A stretch of 64,000 nucleotides of DNA from Larimichthys crocea (taxonomy: Eukaryota > Chordata > Actinopteri > Sciaenidae), in NCBI RefSeq assembly GCF_000972845.2, contig NC_040022.1, positions 6,168,979-6,232,978 on the forward strand, in the 5' to 3' direction. Numbering within the stretch: the first letter of the stretch is position 1; each line of letters begins with the position of its first letter. Shown here piece after piece: positions 11,298 to 23,895 of this stretch. A program made the position numbers and the translations under genes. Below the pieces are notes generated by a model. That model ran no database searches, was not told the origin of the DNA, and saw only the letters and a list, made by a program, of their open reading frames with translations.

Positions 11298-12320
11298 GTA
11301 TTTTTCAACCTGGACCTTATTTTCCCATGTTTTTGTCTCAAAGTGACTAATGGGGACAACAGTCTTTGAATTCGGTCCAGTATGGATCATGAGAGTGCTG
11401 CAGCTACGAAATGGGCTACAACCAGTGTTGCCAACTTGCCAATTTTCAATAGATTTTGCAACTTTTCAGACCCTCTTTGTAATTTATTCCTAAAATGATA
11501 GTAGTGACAAATTTAGTGCCTTATTCAGACCATGATTAGGATATACAACGTAATCTCTGCATTAAAACATGTCCACTGAAAATGCTTGTTCTTGCCACTG
11601 ACTTGCTCAGATTGTTATTAGAAAAATGAAAAGGTGTTCTGTACCCTTCTCTTGATTCGGACTGTGAAATCTCCTCTGTGGGCATGAGGTCACAGCACCC
11701 ACAGGAACACCACCAGTCTCCAGAGCTCTGTAGTCATTTTAGCAGCTGGTTTGCCTCCTCTGCCTGTTGCCCATCTCTCTTGCTCTTACTCTCTCCTTGT
11801 TCGCTCTTCATTTGTAGTTTTATTTGTATACTCCAGCTTAAATAAACATGAGCGGCCATCAAATTCAAATTCCCCACCCACATTGGTGAAATCAGCTAAA
11901 TATTCAGCTGTGACATTGAAAATCTGTTACATAGACACTAAGCTACGCTTTCTGTACTTGAACAAACTCTTCTTGGTCGGTATATTAATGTGCTCGCATT
12001 TCTAATGTTGACTCTCTGCAACAAGTTAGCTGACCTCTCTCGAGATTTCAGAACTTCTTGATGAGTGAGAGCTGGTTAGAAAAATGAACAGATGATGTCT
12101 CATTTCTCTGTAGTCAGACGCTTAATACCAATCTGTGCCTGTAAATTGCAAAAATAAACACTTTTAATAAACATATTTTGACAGTTGTGCAAATACCCAT
12201 GAGGCTTACATAAGTGGTTGCAGTGCTCTGACTGAATACTGGACCAAATTCGAAACTTGTTGTCCCCATTAGTCAGTTAACACAACAACATGGGAAAGCA
12301 GTGATAGGATCAAAAATTCT
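11298..12320. mobile_element. Fold-back DNA element with about 110-bp inverted arms
   Basis: The left arm (about 11298-11408) and right arm (about 12212-12320) are inverted repeats. The left arm contains 'gactaatggggacaac', and the right arm contains its complement 'gttgtccccattagtc'. Further matching blocks follow: 'ttcccatg'/'catgggaa', 'ggtccagtat'/'atactggacc', and 'gtgctgcag'/'ctgcaact'-type ends. The interior of about 800 bp has no intact ORF of a known transposase. The structure fits a non-autonomous DNA transposon. I recall the arm sequence as a common percomorph repeat, but I cannot name the family. Confidence 0.75.
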
Positions 12321-12384
12321 GCAAGTCTTTCAGTTCATTGTTTTGGTTTTATGGCGTGCAACTCTTTTGATTTAGTCCCACCGA

Positions 12385-12570
12385 TGACTATCTGGTAAAA
12401 TGCGGTGGAGCATTTAGCAGCTGAAGAGACAGATATTTCCCTCTGGAGTGAAACAGAGAGTGAATATTGGACTTAGATTCAACGGGAGACCAGAAACAAG
12501 ACTCCAAACGAACACCAGTGTTGCTCTGTGACTGCTGGATGTGTAAATCCCTAACTCAGCTCACTCGTCT
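12385..12570 (+). repeat. Interspersed repeat R1, plus-strand copy
   Basis: It contains 'ggagcatttagcagctgaag', 'agacagatatttccctc', 'gtgaatattggactt' and, downstream, 'gactgctggatgtgtaaat'. The reverse complement of the core appears at 21832-21895 and 51305-51325. It follows closely after the fold-back element. The type (SINE, MITE or LTR piece) is not determined. Confidence 0.7.
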
Positions 12571-15500
12571 TATCAACTTAAAACACAATAATATGTCCCT
12601 GTTGGGTTTACATCTTGTTTCTGCTGCCTGCAGGTTGCAAAAAAGAAAAAAAAAATCAGTTTATGCAGGTTTAACTTGACTAAAACTATACTCATCAGGT
12701 GGGTGCAGTGCATCAGTGCAGGTATGTATTTGTTAATAGTTTGACATTTAACTAAAACGGTTTAATTAATGAAAAGTAAGGTCAGGTTGCTCATGGGGAA
12801 GGGTGCAGATTAAAAAGCAAATCGTTTCCTCTACTGCAATCACAGAATCTTCTATGAGGTTTACATTTAATCTTCTAAGCCAAAGTTTTCGGTTCAAAAA
12901 TAATTTACATTCTTTTTCCAGCAACATTTTCTTTCTTGTCTTTAACCCTCCTCAGTTTTCAGAGGTAGAAAGGAGCTTCTCTGACTGCTCTCTCTCTCTC
13001 ATCCTCTTCGTCTTGTGACAGAAATCCTTCTCTGGTGGCTTTGCTGTTCCACTCTACAAAGGTTAATTGATCAAACATTGTCACGGCCAGCTCTATAGGA
13101 TGTGTTTAGGATATGTTTCAGAGCTGAAAAAGGAGTGCGCATGTGCATCATAGATTATTCCCTGCACTGTTCACACATCTCATTGACTTACTTTCAGCTC
13201 CACGTTCTATTTTCATTCTTCAGCTCCAATTATTTGCAGTTTTATCGTCTGTGCTTTGGGAAAACTGAAAAATCTGCACCACCTGTTGGCTCTTGTTTTC
13301 CACATGAACCATATGAACACGATGAGGAGACTAACAGAGGCTTATTTGAGCCCCCGTTAGCCCCTCCCCCCCCTGGAAGCTGCCTGGAAAGCCCGGTCAA
13401 TCACTGCTGAGCCTGGAGGGGCTGCTGATTGAGTTTTAAGCGCATCCAGGTAATAACGCAGGTCTCCTCTCCTCTCGTTTGTCATTGACCTTTTTAGTGG
13501 AATTCTGTAAAGCTAGACCATGAGCTATTGATCAGGCTTGAAATAAGAGTGGGAGTCAGGTGGAAGCGGCTCCAACTAGGCTACAGCAATCTCATTAACA
13601 CAGGTGGCCCCCTTGCTTACCATTCTCCACGCCCCCAATCAAATTTCCTACTTCAGTACAAATGGCTCGAGTGGTTTTATGAGCTCTAACTTCCAGCTTA
13701 TATTAAAAACCATAACAGCGCTGTGTCGTAATATGAATGTCCACAGGGCTGGTCATTGAGATGCCACAGCCTTTGGATGCTGCCAGCATCCAGTAACCGT
13801 TTGACAGCCAGCCATGGGCCATAGCGAAACCGTCACCTTAATCTTCCGGTGTAATGCAAGCCTTGAATGCAGATGGAAAGATTATACATGGTTAGTATTC
13901 ATAAGGTTGCATTGATGCATAAACCGCAGGACTTGTTAAAGGTTAGTGTTTGAAATAGAAAGCTAATGGATGCTGTTCTCCTCCATCAATACCATTAGCT
14001 GAAGTCCAGTCTCCACTGCGCCCTTACACAGACATACATGAGTTAGTGAGTCACATGCTCCTAATGTATATCATATTGTGAAGAAACAAACAAAACATTT
14101 GTGTGCAGCATTTGAAAAACATGTCTTGTTTGACCTTTTCTCTCATCGCTCACTGCTAGCGGCTCATTTCCCGGACACACACACACACAAACACATACTG
14201 TACTGAAGTTGTGCATACTACTACACCCACGATCTATATTCACACTCTGGACCTTTGGGCCCTCCTACTATATTATCCTGTGTGTGTGTGTGTGTGTTGC
14301 AGCATGAAAATGGTAATGGAGACAATGTAAGAAAACAACCTTTAGCATAATGTAGTACAACAAAGACTGCAGCAACGAGAGTCTCAAATATAACCTTAGA
14401 CTTGCTTGAACAAACCTAACACAACAAAGCACTACGAGCGTTACAATGGTAAGATTTATTGTAGTGCTCTGAGATTGCATTACATTGCACTGCTGTACCT
14501 GTTAAACTGTTTATCTCAGATGTTTTTCTGTAAAATCAAATACAGTAGGTTCATACAGACAGTTTGGTTCTGTCCTCTGAACTCTCTCTACTGTGAATGA
14601 CACCTCCATGACCTCCGCATCACAGATTATATCATCGTTCTCACCACCCACACTGTAAGATTTGTGTGATTACAGTGTAATTACAATAGACGAGTTCTCC
14701 AGCTTCAAATCAGGTGACCTTAAAGTGTCTAATTATCAATTCAGAACTATTTCAGAACGTATTATCATATTACAGTATAATTAAAACTTCAAATGATGAG
14801 TTGATTAAATTTCCAAGTTACCTTATTTGGAAACACGGTGAGCTTGTTAGCGCATTACTCAACATGCTTTGTGTTTCGGTTAACAAATGGATGGTAGAGA
14901 CTTGAAACCATATATGTCAAGATGATGGTATGTTTACAGAGTTGATGATTTAAAATGATTTCCATTAAAGTTGAGTTTATTTACATTAAACTACATGATG
15001 TGATGGGTGATGTAACAATGTAAAGCATCCTGATTTGTTGATTTGCAAAAACTAATAAAGAGTAAAAACATGCAGGAAATGTCATTAGTTTTAGTCTTTG
15101 TTAATTTGGCACATTTGTCAATACAACAAGCTGGAGGAGGTTTTAGTACAAATGTTTATTCAGACTCTGTTCTGAACTTTTTAATATCTTGCCCATTTGC
15201 CACAAATCCCTCCTATATTGTAATAGGAAATAACCTAATAATAATAATGAATGAATCAATATAAACTGAACTGGAATGAGAAAACTCAGTCTGATGAATC
15301 AAAACAAAATAATATTGAAAAATAGAAAACTATTATTTTAGGATAACTCTGATATTACATGAAGCTCCATCCTTCTTTGTCCTCTTTTTTTTTTTAATAA
15401 ACTGTTGAAACTAACCTGATGAGTCATTCATTGTCCTCTCTCTGATCAACATTAAAGCAAACCAATGAAAATACAGTTGATTTTCACTTTACAAACATAA

Positions 15501-18500
15501 AAATCTCTATTTTCAGATAATCATACACTCGTGACAAACCTAGTTGAATATCATGTCCTTGTATTTCTGCCATTATCTGTAAATAGAGCCTCTTAAATCG
15601 TACACCCTGCTTGTACTTGTACATTATAAACCTTTGCTTTTGTTAAAATGGCTCGAAATACACTTGAAGGAGACTGTGTGAGAGAAGCACTGCACTTTCA
15701 CATAAACAACCTGTTAGTGCTTAAAGGAAAGCACGGGGACGGGGAACAGAGCTGGCTGTGTCCACAGGACTTGTTTGGCAGATCAATCGCCAGCAGGCAC
15801 GGCACTGACACTAATATGGGCCTCTCAGCGTGTGATACTGGCTCTGTCTGGCTCTCCTTATAGGTGTTCTTTACCATGTGACAGGGCAGCAATCAGCCCA
15901 CAGTCATAAACACACAAGATGTAGTTGGGGGGAGGGAGAAGAAAATGGTGTAGCTGAATTCTGCAGTACATGACCTCTTACAAAAAAGAGAAAAGTTTTT
16001 CCAGTAAATCAGAGAATCTACAGTCTTGTGTAAAAGGTTAACAGAGAGGCACATATGCAGAATTTTAATAGTTATATTTCATTTTCATTTTTTCAACACG
16101 TTACAGACAGGCCAAGAATATCTTTCTAATTCATTGCATCCCACTGACTTTCTGTTTTCACACTTTGAGGATGAGATTGCCGCGGTGTTGAAGCCCATTT
16201 CAGCATTCCTCTGACCTTCCCTGGGCTGCTTCCATCAATGTGTCAGTCATTATGAAGCGTGGTGTTGCGTGGGTTGAAGTCCGTGGGGATTAGCTGAGCT
16301 CTGAGGATATTTTAGGTCAAACCACAGCTCGCAGTCTGAAGGCACAAGTTCCCCAGCCCTGGGCGAAAATCGTCGATTCAGCCATGTTATAGATATTTAC
16401 CATGCTGTTTGAATCTCACCTAGTCGCAGCCTCTTTATCGCACTTGGTTCCCTAATATGCGTTGCTGGCACGCATTACAAAAGCATCTGATTAAATCAAA
16501 GGCTTGTGGATCATAATGGTGCTTGTGTAAGCCATCTGAGCTACGTGCAGCAAAACGATTTGATCATTTCTTATTATTGTTCGTGTTTTTATCAGATTCT
16601 TGCATTCACAGCCGCTGCTTTTCACCCAGGAAATGTCCCTGCTGGCAGAATTTCTATGGTTTCTGAGAGTGGTTTCTTAAAGCGCCTCTAGTTTTGTTTT
16701 CCAACTTCCAAATCAGGAAGGAATCTCATCATAACAGAAACAAGATTTCAGCCATAACAATCACTGCTGCCTTTGTGCCTTTCAGCAAGCACCCAGCTCC
16801 TTCAGTCAAAATCAGGGATGAGCAGGTGGATGTTTGAGCGTGTGTGCAACTCTCTCCAACCTGCAACTCTTGCCGTAGATTAGAATCCTCTGAGCAAACC
16901 TGTCGAAATCAAGCTTGAGAGCGATGGGCTGCAGCAGAGGCAAATGTGGGCAAAATTGCTTGAAGCTCACAAGACTTTGAAGGAGAGGGAATCATGCGTA
17001 TTCTCCTGGGAGACTCGGTTCCGGTGATGATGCTTTAGCCAGCATGAACCTGTGCACTCTCACATGCTGTACACACTGCACATACACATCCCTGTTTCCA
17101 ACATAGACCTTGAATATTGTTCTGAATGAAGGACCCACAGTGCCTTCCCAGTGACCTTCCTGACTTGTTGGTAAGTCAGTTGTGTTGAACTGGATGTCAG
17201 ACTTAATTCATATTTTATAGATTTTCCACAAGTCAGTAGCTCAGTATTGGATTCTTCTGGTCTGTCAGATGTAGCGGCTTGTGAAACGAAGGAAAATGCA
17301 GTGTGTGTTGCAAAGTGAAGATAGCTGTGTGTATCTATTCATTTTACACCCCATGCGATTAGAGTCAGTTAAATGAATGAGGATGCGCTTCCCTTTCCGT
17401 CTTATTATCTTGGGACTCCAGCAAACGTGATATATTTTATCCATCGGTGTAAGACTGAAAGGAGTCCGTCTTGTTCTGGCAGGGCGGCTGAGAGGAGACG
17501 GAGTGGAGGTGCTTTTGTAAGTTGAAAGGAAAAAAAGAGGTAAACAACCTGGAAAAGAAGTGGGCATCAAGAGGCAAAGAACACAGCGGATTGCTAGATT
17601 TAACCTGAACAATATCAAAGAGAGAAACCTCTCGGAGATCTTGAGGCTCCGTCAATAATGTAACGCGCGGAATGTCGGTGTTGTTTGCGCTTCCTCTTCA
17701 GACGTGAATATCTTTATGAATAATGAAAACAGGAGAGGCAATGCACAGCAATTCATCCTCTTCACTCAACAGCAAGCTGTAATTCAGCTTTACCTTCTCA
17801 CCCATATGTTGTTGTATAAATTAATACATAAATGTGTGAAGAATCTCCATTGTTTATATCTACAGAGGGTGGCAGACAATGTAATATTCAGTAGATCTCC
17901 CCAAAATGTCATGCAGGCTTAATTACAGAGAAACCGCCTGCAGTATTTGCAAGAGAATATACAGCGTATACATATTATTCATATTATTTATTTAATTGTT
18001 ATGTTTGTTTTCTGTGTCTGAAGGATATTTGGCTCAGTCAGTCTGTAGATATTAATACAGCAGTTGGTAGGTTGGTATATGGATATGCAAAAAGGCAGAG
18101 CAGAGACACGCTAAAGAAAGACAAGAGTAGAAACTTTTGTTGTTTAAGCAAAAGGAAACCATAAAACGTGAAGTGTCTACCCAGTTTCACGTCAAAAGGT
18201 GCATATGAACCCATTTCAGTGATTATCGGGATTGCTTGTTGTCACTGTAATTGGAAAAGAAATGTTGGTGTTTTTATAGATTATTGTTGTCAACAAAATC
18301 CATAAAAACATGTCCATTCCTGTGGCATGTCCAAGCCCATTTGTTTCTACTGGCTTTCAGTAATAACAAATATTAAATAAAAAACAGCTCTTAGATATAA
18401 AGTTTATTTTTGAAAAAAAAAAGGCTCAGTAGTTGAACACTGTAGCCTTTTGTACACTTACTCATACTGGAGAATCGTCCATTTCTTGTGGAGTATTTTC

Positions 18501-20900
18501 AGTAGCAGATTCACACAAATTTGGTGTTCTAGCATTAGGTTTTTTCTGGCATCAGGTTGCCTGTCAGAATAAAGTACAGTGTGAGATCTGTAACAACAGA
18601 GGAATGAGATAAATGAGCAGGCAATCTGAAAAATCCTTGTTGGTCTTTTCATGAAAGCTGTTGATGTGAAGAAAAGAAAAGAAATATTTCTGCCTTTATC
18701 CTTTAACAGAAGAGCATTATTGATGAATGTGATCACATGATTACACCTTCTTGTCAATGATGAATCATTCAGCTTTGTGTGAATAACAATTCTATCTACC
18801 AAGTTTGAAAATGAGCTTCAGGTTGTGAAATCTGGCGTCATCCTTTCGATAGCACTGTGCACATTAATTCATTTATATGAATTTGGTGCATTTGCTGTTT
18901 AATACAAAAATTTCCAGTCTCAGCAGTCTCTGAAAGTTAATTGCCGCTCCGTTAGCAGAGCAATTAGAGAGCCCTTTTCATTCCTTCCTCACAAATACGT
19001 GTGTTCCCAAGCACAGACTTTCTGAGAAAGCCCACATTTGCGTTGCAGCACTGTAAATGTACTTGCACGCTTTCCCTCCTCAGTAAATGAGACCCAGGAC
19101 TCTCTTCCACAGAATGTTGTTTTCCTTACTGTGTCCGGGCAAAGCTTTTGATTCAAACGAGTGAAATGGGAGATGCAAAGTTCTAGCACATTAGAACATT
19201 TCCAAGATGGATTGAGATGTGAAGAGGTTTAACGACAAAGCCCAGTGGCACATTGCCCCTCAGAAGATCATCAGCATTATAGTCCACATCCCTCTGGCAT
19301 CGTAGGCACAGGTGGCACAGGCTCATTACTCAAAGCCCTATGGCCCGTCTTCCACGAGCAAAGGGAAATATGGACTCCTATTAGCACCTCCCCTGCTGCG
19401 CCATGCAGTATTTGTGTGGGTCAGGACATGTGTGGGAGGCTGCTACAAAGAAACAGCCAGGAAAACTGAGGCAATCTTAGCTATTTTATAGAAATATATA
19501 TATATATATATATTTCATAGTTTATTGAGGCTTTCTTTTCAGAATGGAGAAATTTACACTTCAGCTTATTACAAACATTAAAAATAACACAGGATATTTA
19601 AATTGGAATCATGCAGCCTACCCATGCACACGTGTTTCTGAGGAAAATTTATTCAGACTGTGTAAATATAGAAAGGTACAGTGTGCAAAAAAAAAGAAAA
19701 AACAGGTAAAAGTAGATACTGTATAAGGCTCGGGGAGCTTGCTAGACTGGCAGAGATTGGTGTCAGACTTGGCAAGCTAAAAGTGTTGTGTAGTCTTCAC
19801 TCCCTGTCTTGCTTTTCCAGACACATACATACAGTCAAGCCCACCATTAGTTATGAATACATTCATGCTGAAGGCTAAACACAGTGTAACATAGGAGCCC
19901 GTATAGTTTGCACATAATGTGAAACACAAAGATGCATCCGAAGGTGTAACAGATTTCACAGGCAGCCGCAGGTTGTCTTTGGCATTCACGGCAACGTCTC
20001 CTTGTTGTCAGACTGTAATCATTCTCTGCTGCACGCTATAGGTTCCATATGTTAACAGCACTCATAGCAATGTACTCTCCACACAAGCTTTATCCTGTGT
20101 CAGAGCCACAAAAATGCACTTCTCGTATCATTACCGTTCTTAACAGATGGGCTTTCATGCATTTTCTTTTTTTTCTTTGAACAGCATTAAATCTTCATCA
20201 GCAGCAGAACTAAAGCATAATGGCTCCTGAGGTATCTGGTAACACAGAGCGGCTTCTTTAGTATTCATATATACTGTATCTATATAAAAGTAATGTAAAT
20301 ACGTTTCTCTCCTTCCTCTCACCTACTGACTGGTATCTGTACCCAAGTCAATTTCCAGAGAGATTGGAGACTTGATTGAGCCGAGCACAAAGAACCAATC
20401 AGAAAACTGAGGCATATATTCGATTTATGCATTATGAGTCATTCCAGGCTTCAATGACTCCCCTAAACAAATGAAATGTAGATTAAAGTGGTTAAACAGT
20501 GGTGTGGGATGAATATCAGAAAACCATTATGCCTTTTGTTTTCTATTTAATCCCAACACAGTGACACTGCGGGCTGTTTCACATCAACATAAATGTATAA
20601 ACAATATGTGTGCACAAAACTATTTGCAGGTGAGGTGTTCAAAGATGTGAGCTTACTGTAGATTGATAACGATTATTTTTGACTCTATGCGCATTCTGAA
20701 AAGGTTACTCAGAGTCAGAAGCACATTTATATCAAATTTTTATTGATTCATTTGATCCTGAGTTATGAAGCACTTTGTAATGTCTGCTTCAATATGAGTC
20801 CATAAATGAATCATCCATCGTTTTTCTGATGTTTAATAATGATAATTGCGAGATTGCAGCAATTAAGGTTTTACAGGTACGTGATTAATTAATGGCATGG
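12571..20900. other. asic2 intron 1, mostly featureless
   Basis: No supportable exon or complete mobile element. Microsatellites: (CA)n at 14175-14196, (TG)n at 14279-14297 and (TA)n at 19494-19513. The opposite-strand CA and TG runs lie about 85 bp apart and can pair as an inverted repeat. Segments such as 13410-13640 and 18925-18975 look less AT-biased and may be conserved elements, unproven. Confidence 0.5.
19494..19513. repeat. (TA)n microsatellite
   Basis: Twenty bases of alternating AT. The flanks are partly symmetric ('ctattttatag' on the left, 'tttcatag' on the right). Confidence 0.95.
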
Positions 20901-20904
20901 GCGC

Positions 20905-20913
20905 TATAAATAG
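20905..20913 (+). promoter_or_regulatory. TATA-like element in a GC-rich patch
   Basis: TATAAATAG is flanked by 'gggcgc' upstream and 'ccgcagccgcgc' downstream, in an otherwise AT-rich intron. A TATA box with GC-rich flanks is the classic core-promoter pattern and would predict a start near 20935. A homeodomain-like 'attaatta' motif lies at 20884-20892. No ORF follows, so it could be a noncoding-RNA or enhancer promoter, or chance. Confidence 0.25.
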
Positions 20914-21814
20914 CCGCAGCCGCGCTGTAACGGTCATGTGTAATGATGGCTGTTCTGATGCTGTTTAAGAAGCTCGCTGAGGTTAAATTTCATTTTTCCT
21001 TCTTTGCTGCTCTTCTCACTGACAGGTCTAATGAGTTGTGGAGAGAGCGCAAGTATCGACGTGCAAATAGATGTTTAAGGCTGTCAAATCACAGTTAACT
21101 GCGGCACTGGAAATGAAGCTGGTGTGCTCTTCAAAATGACTGAGATTTGTAAAATAGAATCAGGCTTAAGAATGTGTATGCATATTCGCACAAAAATCTA
21201 ATGTTATGAAATTTGCTTCCTGTATTGGCACATGCCAAACATTGTATATTGACTACTACAGTATGTCTGTAACACCAAATCATAAATTTGGGTTAGAGAG
21301 CAACCATTGTGTGCTTTGGTCATCAAATGACACAACGCAACATGACGTGGTTAGTCTGCACTGCACTTATAGTTTGAAAAATGAATTTCATACTATGAAC
21401 AATAATGTCACATACTTCTGTTTATCAAGGATCCCACTGAGTGAGATGAATGAATCTCTATCTTTTCTAGGAGTGCAGGGGTATGCTCAGAGTGGCCTCA
21501 GCATGTCATCGAGCCACCCTTTAGGACCGCCCCAAAAAAATCCTTCACATTTTTTCAGCAACAATTATCCAACATATTTAATGTATTGTGAAAGAAATCT
21601 TTACACAGTCTTCAAATTACAGTCTAATATATGTCGGTGAGGTTGTTTGAATATGTTATCACTTTAAACAAAACAAAAAAAAAACACACCCACGCAGTCC
21701 CAATTTTTTTTTGGCAGCAGGAATGAGTTGTGAACACAACACTGACCTATTTATAAGTTCATCAGTTTCTTATTCACACATCCAGCTGTTATGGAGCAGC
21801 ATTATCATCCATTT

Positions 21815-22000
21815 TGAGTCTGGTCAACTCAGTCCAGTATTCACTCTCTTTTAGTTCTCTACAAACTCAACAAAATGCTGCTAAATGCTCCACTATGCTC
21901 AACAGCCATTGCTCTGTTGGTGCTGAGCATGTAGTATTCAGTGGGATTTTAGAGCTTTTCACTGGAAAAAGCCTCCTGCTGACAGTGACCTAGAATATTA
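21815..22000 (-). repeat. Interspersed repeat R1, minus-strand copy
   Basis: 'cagtccagtattcactctct' at 21832 and 'tgctaaatgctccactatg' near 21880 are the complements of 'gtgaatattggactt' and 'tggagcatttagcag' in the copy at 12385-12570. The order is reversed as expected for an inverted copy. Confidence 0.7.
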
Positions 22001-22514
22001 AAGTTGAGGGCAGGACAGCTAAACAATGAACAAAGGGAACCTTCAGATTCGGACAATAATTCTCTGTAGGTTTATCACCAAAGCAACGCCTGTCCCATTG
22101 CTGCCACAGTGATTTGATGTTTTTCTATTTAAAAAGAAAATGAATATATTTTGAAATCACATTTTACCGTCTTTAATATCAGTGGCTTGCTTTGTGAAAC
22201 CGATTTAAAGATTCACATGACCCAGTCAGTTGTTCACATAAACTGCCCCCTGTGTATCGTACAGATCATGATTTAAAACAGTCTGTACCGTGAAGCACTT
22301 AACATGGTAACGTATTAAGTTTGGTTAAAACTGCAAGTCTCTTATTAGCACAAAATATCACTAATTCTCACCTGCTGCTTCTAAAGCTTCAATTAACTAA
22401 AAATGCTACTAAACCTCTCAATGTGGGCCATTTTTAAAGGTGAGTGATTAGTACTCAGCCTTGGTTCCTGTAGCATGTGGACGGTGTGCACCAGTATCCC
22501 CTTCCGTCACTCAG
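22001..22514. other. asic2 intron 1, no feature seen
   Basis: AT-rich sequence between repeat R1 and the candidate exon at 22.5 kb. Nothing recognisable. Confidence 0.4.
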
Positions 22515-22740
22515 CATAATCCTTGGTCGCATCTTCAATTCCTCCGAGGCTTTGTGATCTGCAGGCCCCGACGGCTGAAGGTGACGGCTGAACTGACAGC
22601 GGGGGTAGCTGTTCTTCTGAAGGACAGGTACTTTTTGCCCCTAAAGGGACTTGCCTTGGATAGAGGACAGGGGAAGGACATGCGGACAGGAGCCATCCTC
22701 ATTGGTGGTGACAGCTTTTTAAACGCTTTAACTAAACCCG
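22515..22740 (+). other. Candidate unannotated exon (open segment with splice-like flanks)
   Basis: The segment is preceded by 'tatccccttccgtcactcag', an acceptor-like sequence, and followed by gtaaga, a good donor match, at 22741. One plus-strand frame is open from 22461 to 22874 through the whole segment, and base composition is richer in G+C than the surroundings. It encodes a peptide including RRLKVTAELTAGVAVLLKD and ILIGGDSFLNALTKPG, which I do not recognise. The minus strand is also open for 95 codons over the same place, so openness is partly a composition effect. It could be a cassette exon, an exon of a noncoding RNA or chance. Confidence 0.2.
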
Positions 22741-23592
22741 GTAAGATACAGAAAGTGGAGCACGGCCCGGAGCAGAAGTCAGGCAGGATGGAGTCCTGGA
22801 GGGAGGACACAGGACTGACCAAAGCCTCTACTGGCTTAACCGAGCCGTATCAAATGTTCCTCTGTAATCATTGATGACCGGAGGAAACATTCTCCTTTTC
22901 AAAGTCAAGCGTGCAAAATGTAAATCCCCCTTCCACCATATCACCATCAACAGTAAGCAACATGAAAACCTCACTGTTTTGTCTACTCCACTTCACTCTC
23001 TCTCTGGCGATGTTGCCAGTGGAAACACACGGTGTCATGGTGAGTAATGTACCTACCCTTGGTGGTTCAGGTTGTTTATGTATGAGTGCTCTCCTCCTCA
23101 GAATGGCCATTTTCTCCCAAAATATTCAGCAGCAGGTCACCCATCTGCTACTCGCAAATAAGTGATTGTGGTAATCGGCTCCTGTTGTGTCTCCAGGTTT
23201 GACTTGAGTCACTGTTGGAGCAGATTATAGGTGGGGTAATGATAAGGATGGTGCAGTTTATTCCAGATCAAACCTTCCCTCACATTTTTCTTCCTTCGTC
23301 TTTGAAATAAATTTCCCTGGTCGAATGAATAAAAGAATCGTCTGCATTAATTTCAAACCTGAGCTAATAAAACACAGAATGATTACACATTGCCTTGATT
23401 TCACAGCTCCTTTAGCTGACGACAGCTCAAAGCGGCTTTGACATCCCATCATTTGCCAAGGTTGTGATTGCATTTTACACTGATTATACATGTGCACAGC
23501 TGATATGTCTGAATATATAACAAAAGCTAATTTAATAAAAGACTGCACATAATGATGTTTTATTAATGGTAACAGTGTTAAAATCCTATCTG

Positions 23593-23624
23593 TTGGCTTT
23601 AAAAATTGAGAATTTTAAAGCCAA
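23593..23624. repeat. Short palindrome (12-bp stem)
   Basis: TTGGCTTTAAAA at 23593-23604 is complementary to TTTTAAAGCCAA at 23613-23624, with an 8-base loop. The stem is too short for a microRNA precursor. Confidence 0.85.
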
Positions 23625-23869
23625 TATAAGTCTTTCACAGTTTTGGTTACTTTTGTCTATGTGAAAGAAATATTTACTTAAAGTATTTTACTATTATTTT
23701 TGGAAGCACCTGTGCTCACGTGTTCATTTACTACTTGCTACATACTTACTTTACTATTTACTAAAGTCTGAACGAAAGGTGCGGCGAGTTTTCTTTCCGT
23801 GCTGGAAATGTGTATTCTTCCTGACAACATCGAAGCTCTGATCTATTTCTGTGTGTTCATGGACTGCTG

Positions 23870-23895
23870 ACAAATTGAATCAAAATTCAATTTGT
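23870..23895. repeat. Short palindrome (11-bp stem)
   Basis: ACAAATTGAAT at 23870-23880 pairs perfectly with ATTCAATTTGT at 23885-23895 around the 4-base loop caaa. It is AT-rich and about 250 bp from the preceding palindrome. Confidence 0.85.

Noticed and set aside
21206..21640. 144-codon plus-strand ORF
   Set aside because: No recognised domain, the sequence is AT-rich intronic and no convincing splice sites were seen.
23593..23895. Hairpins as microRNA precursors
   Set aside because: Stems of 11-12 bp are too short for a Drosha substrate.
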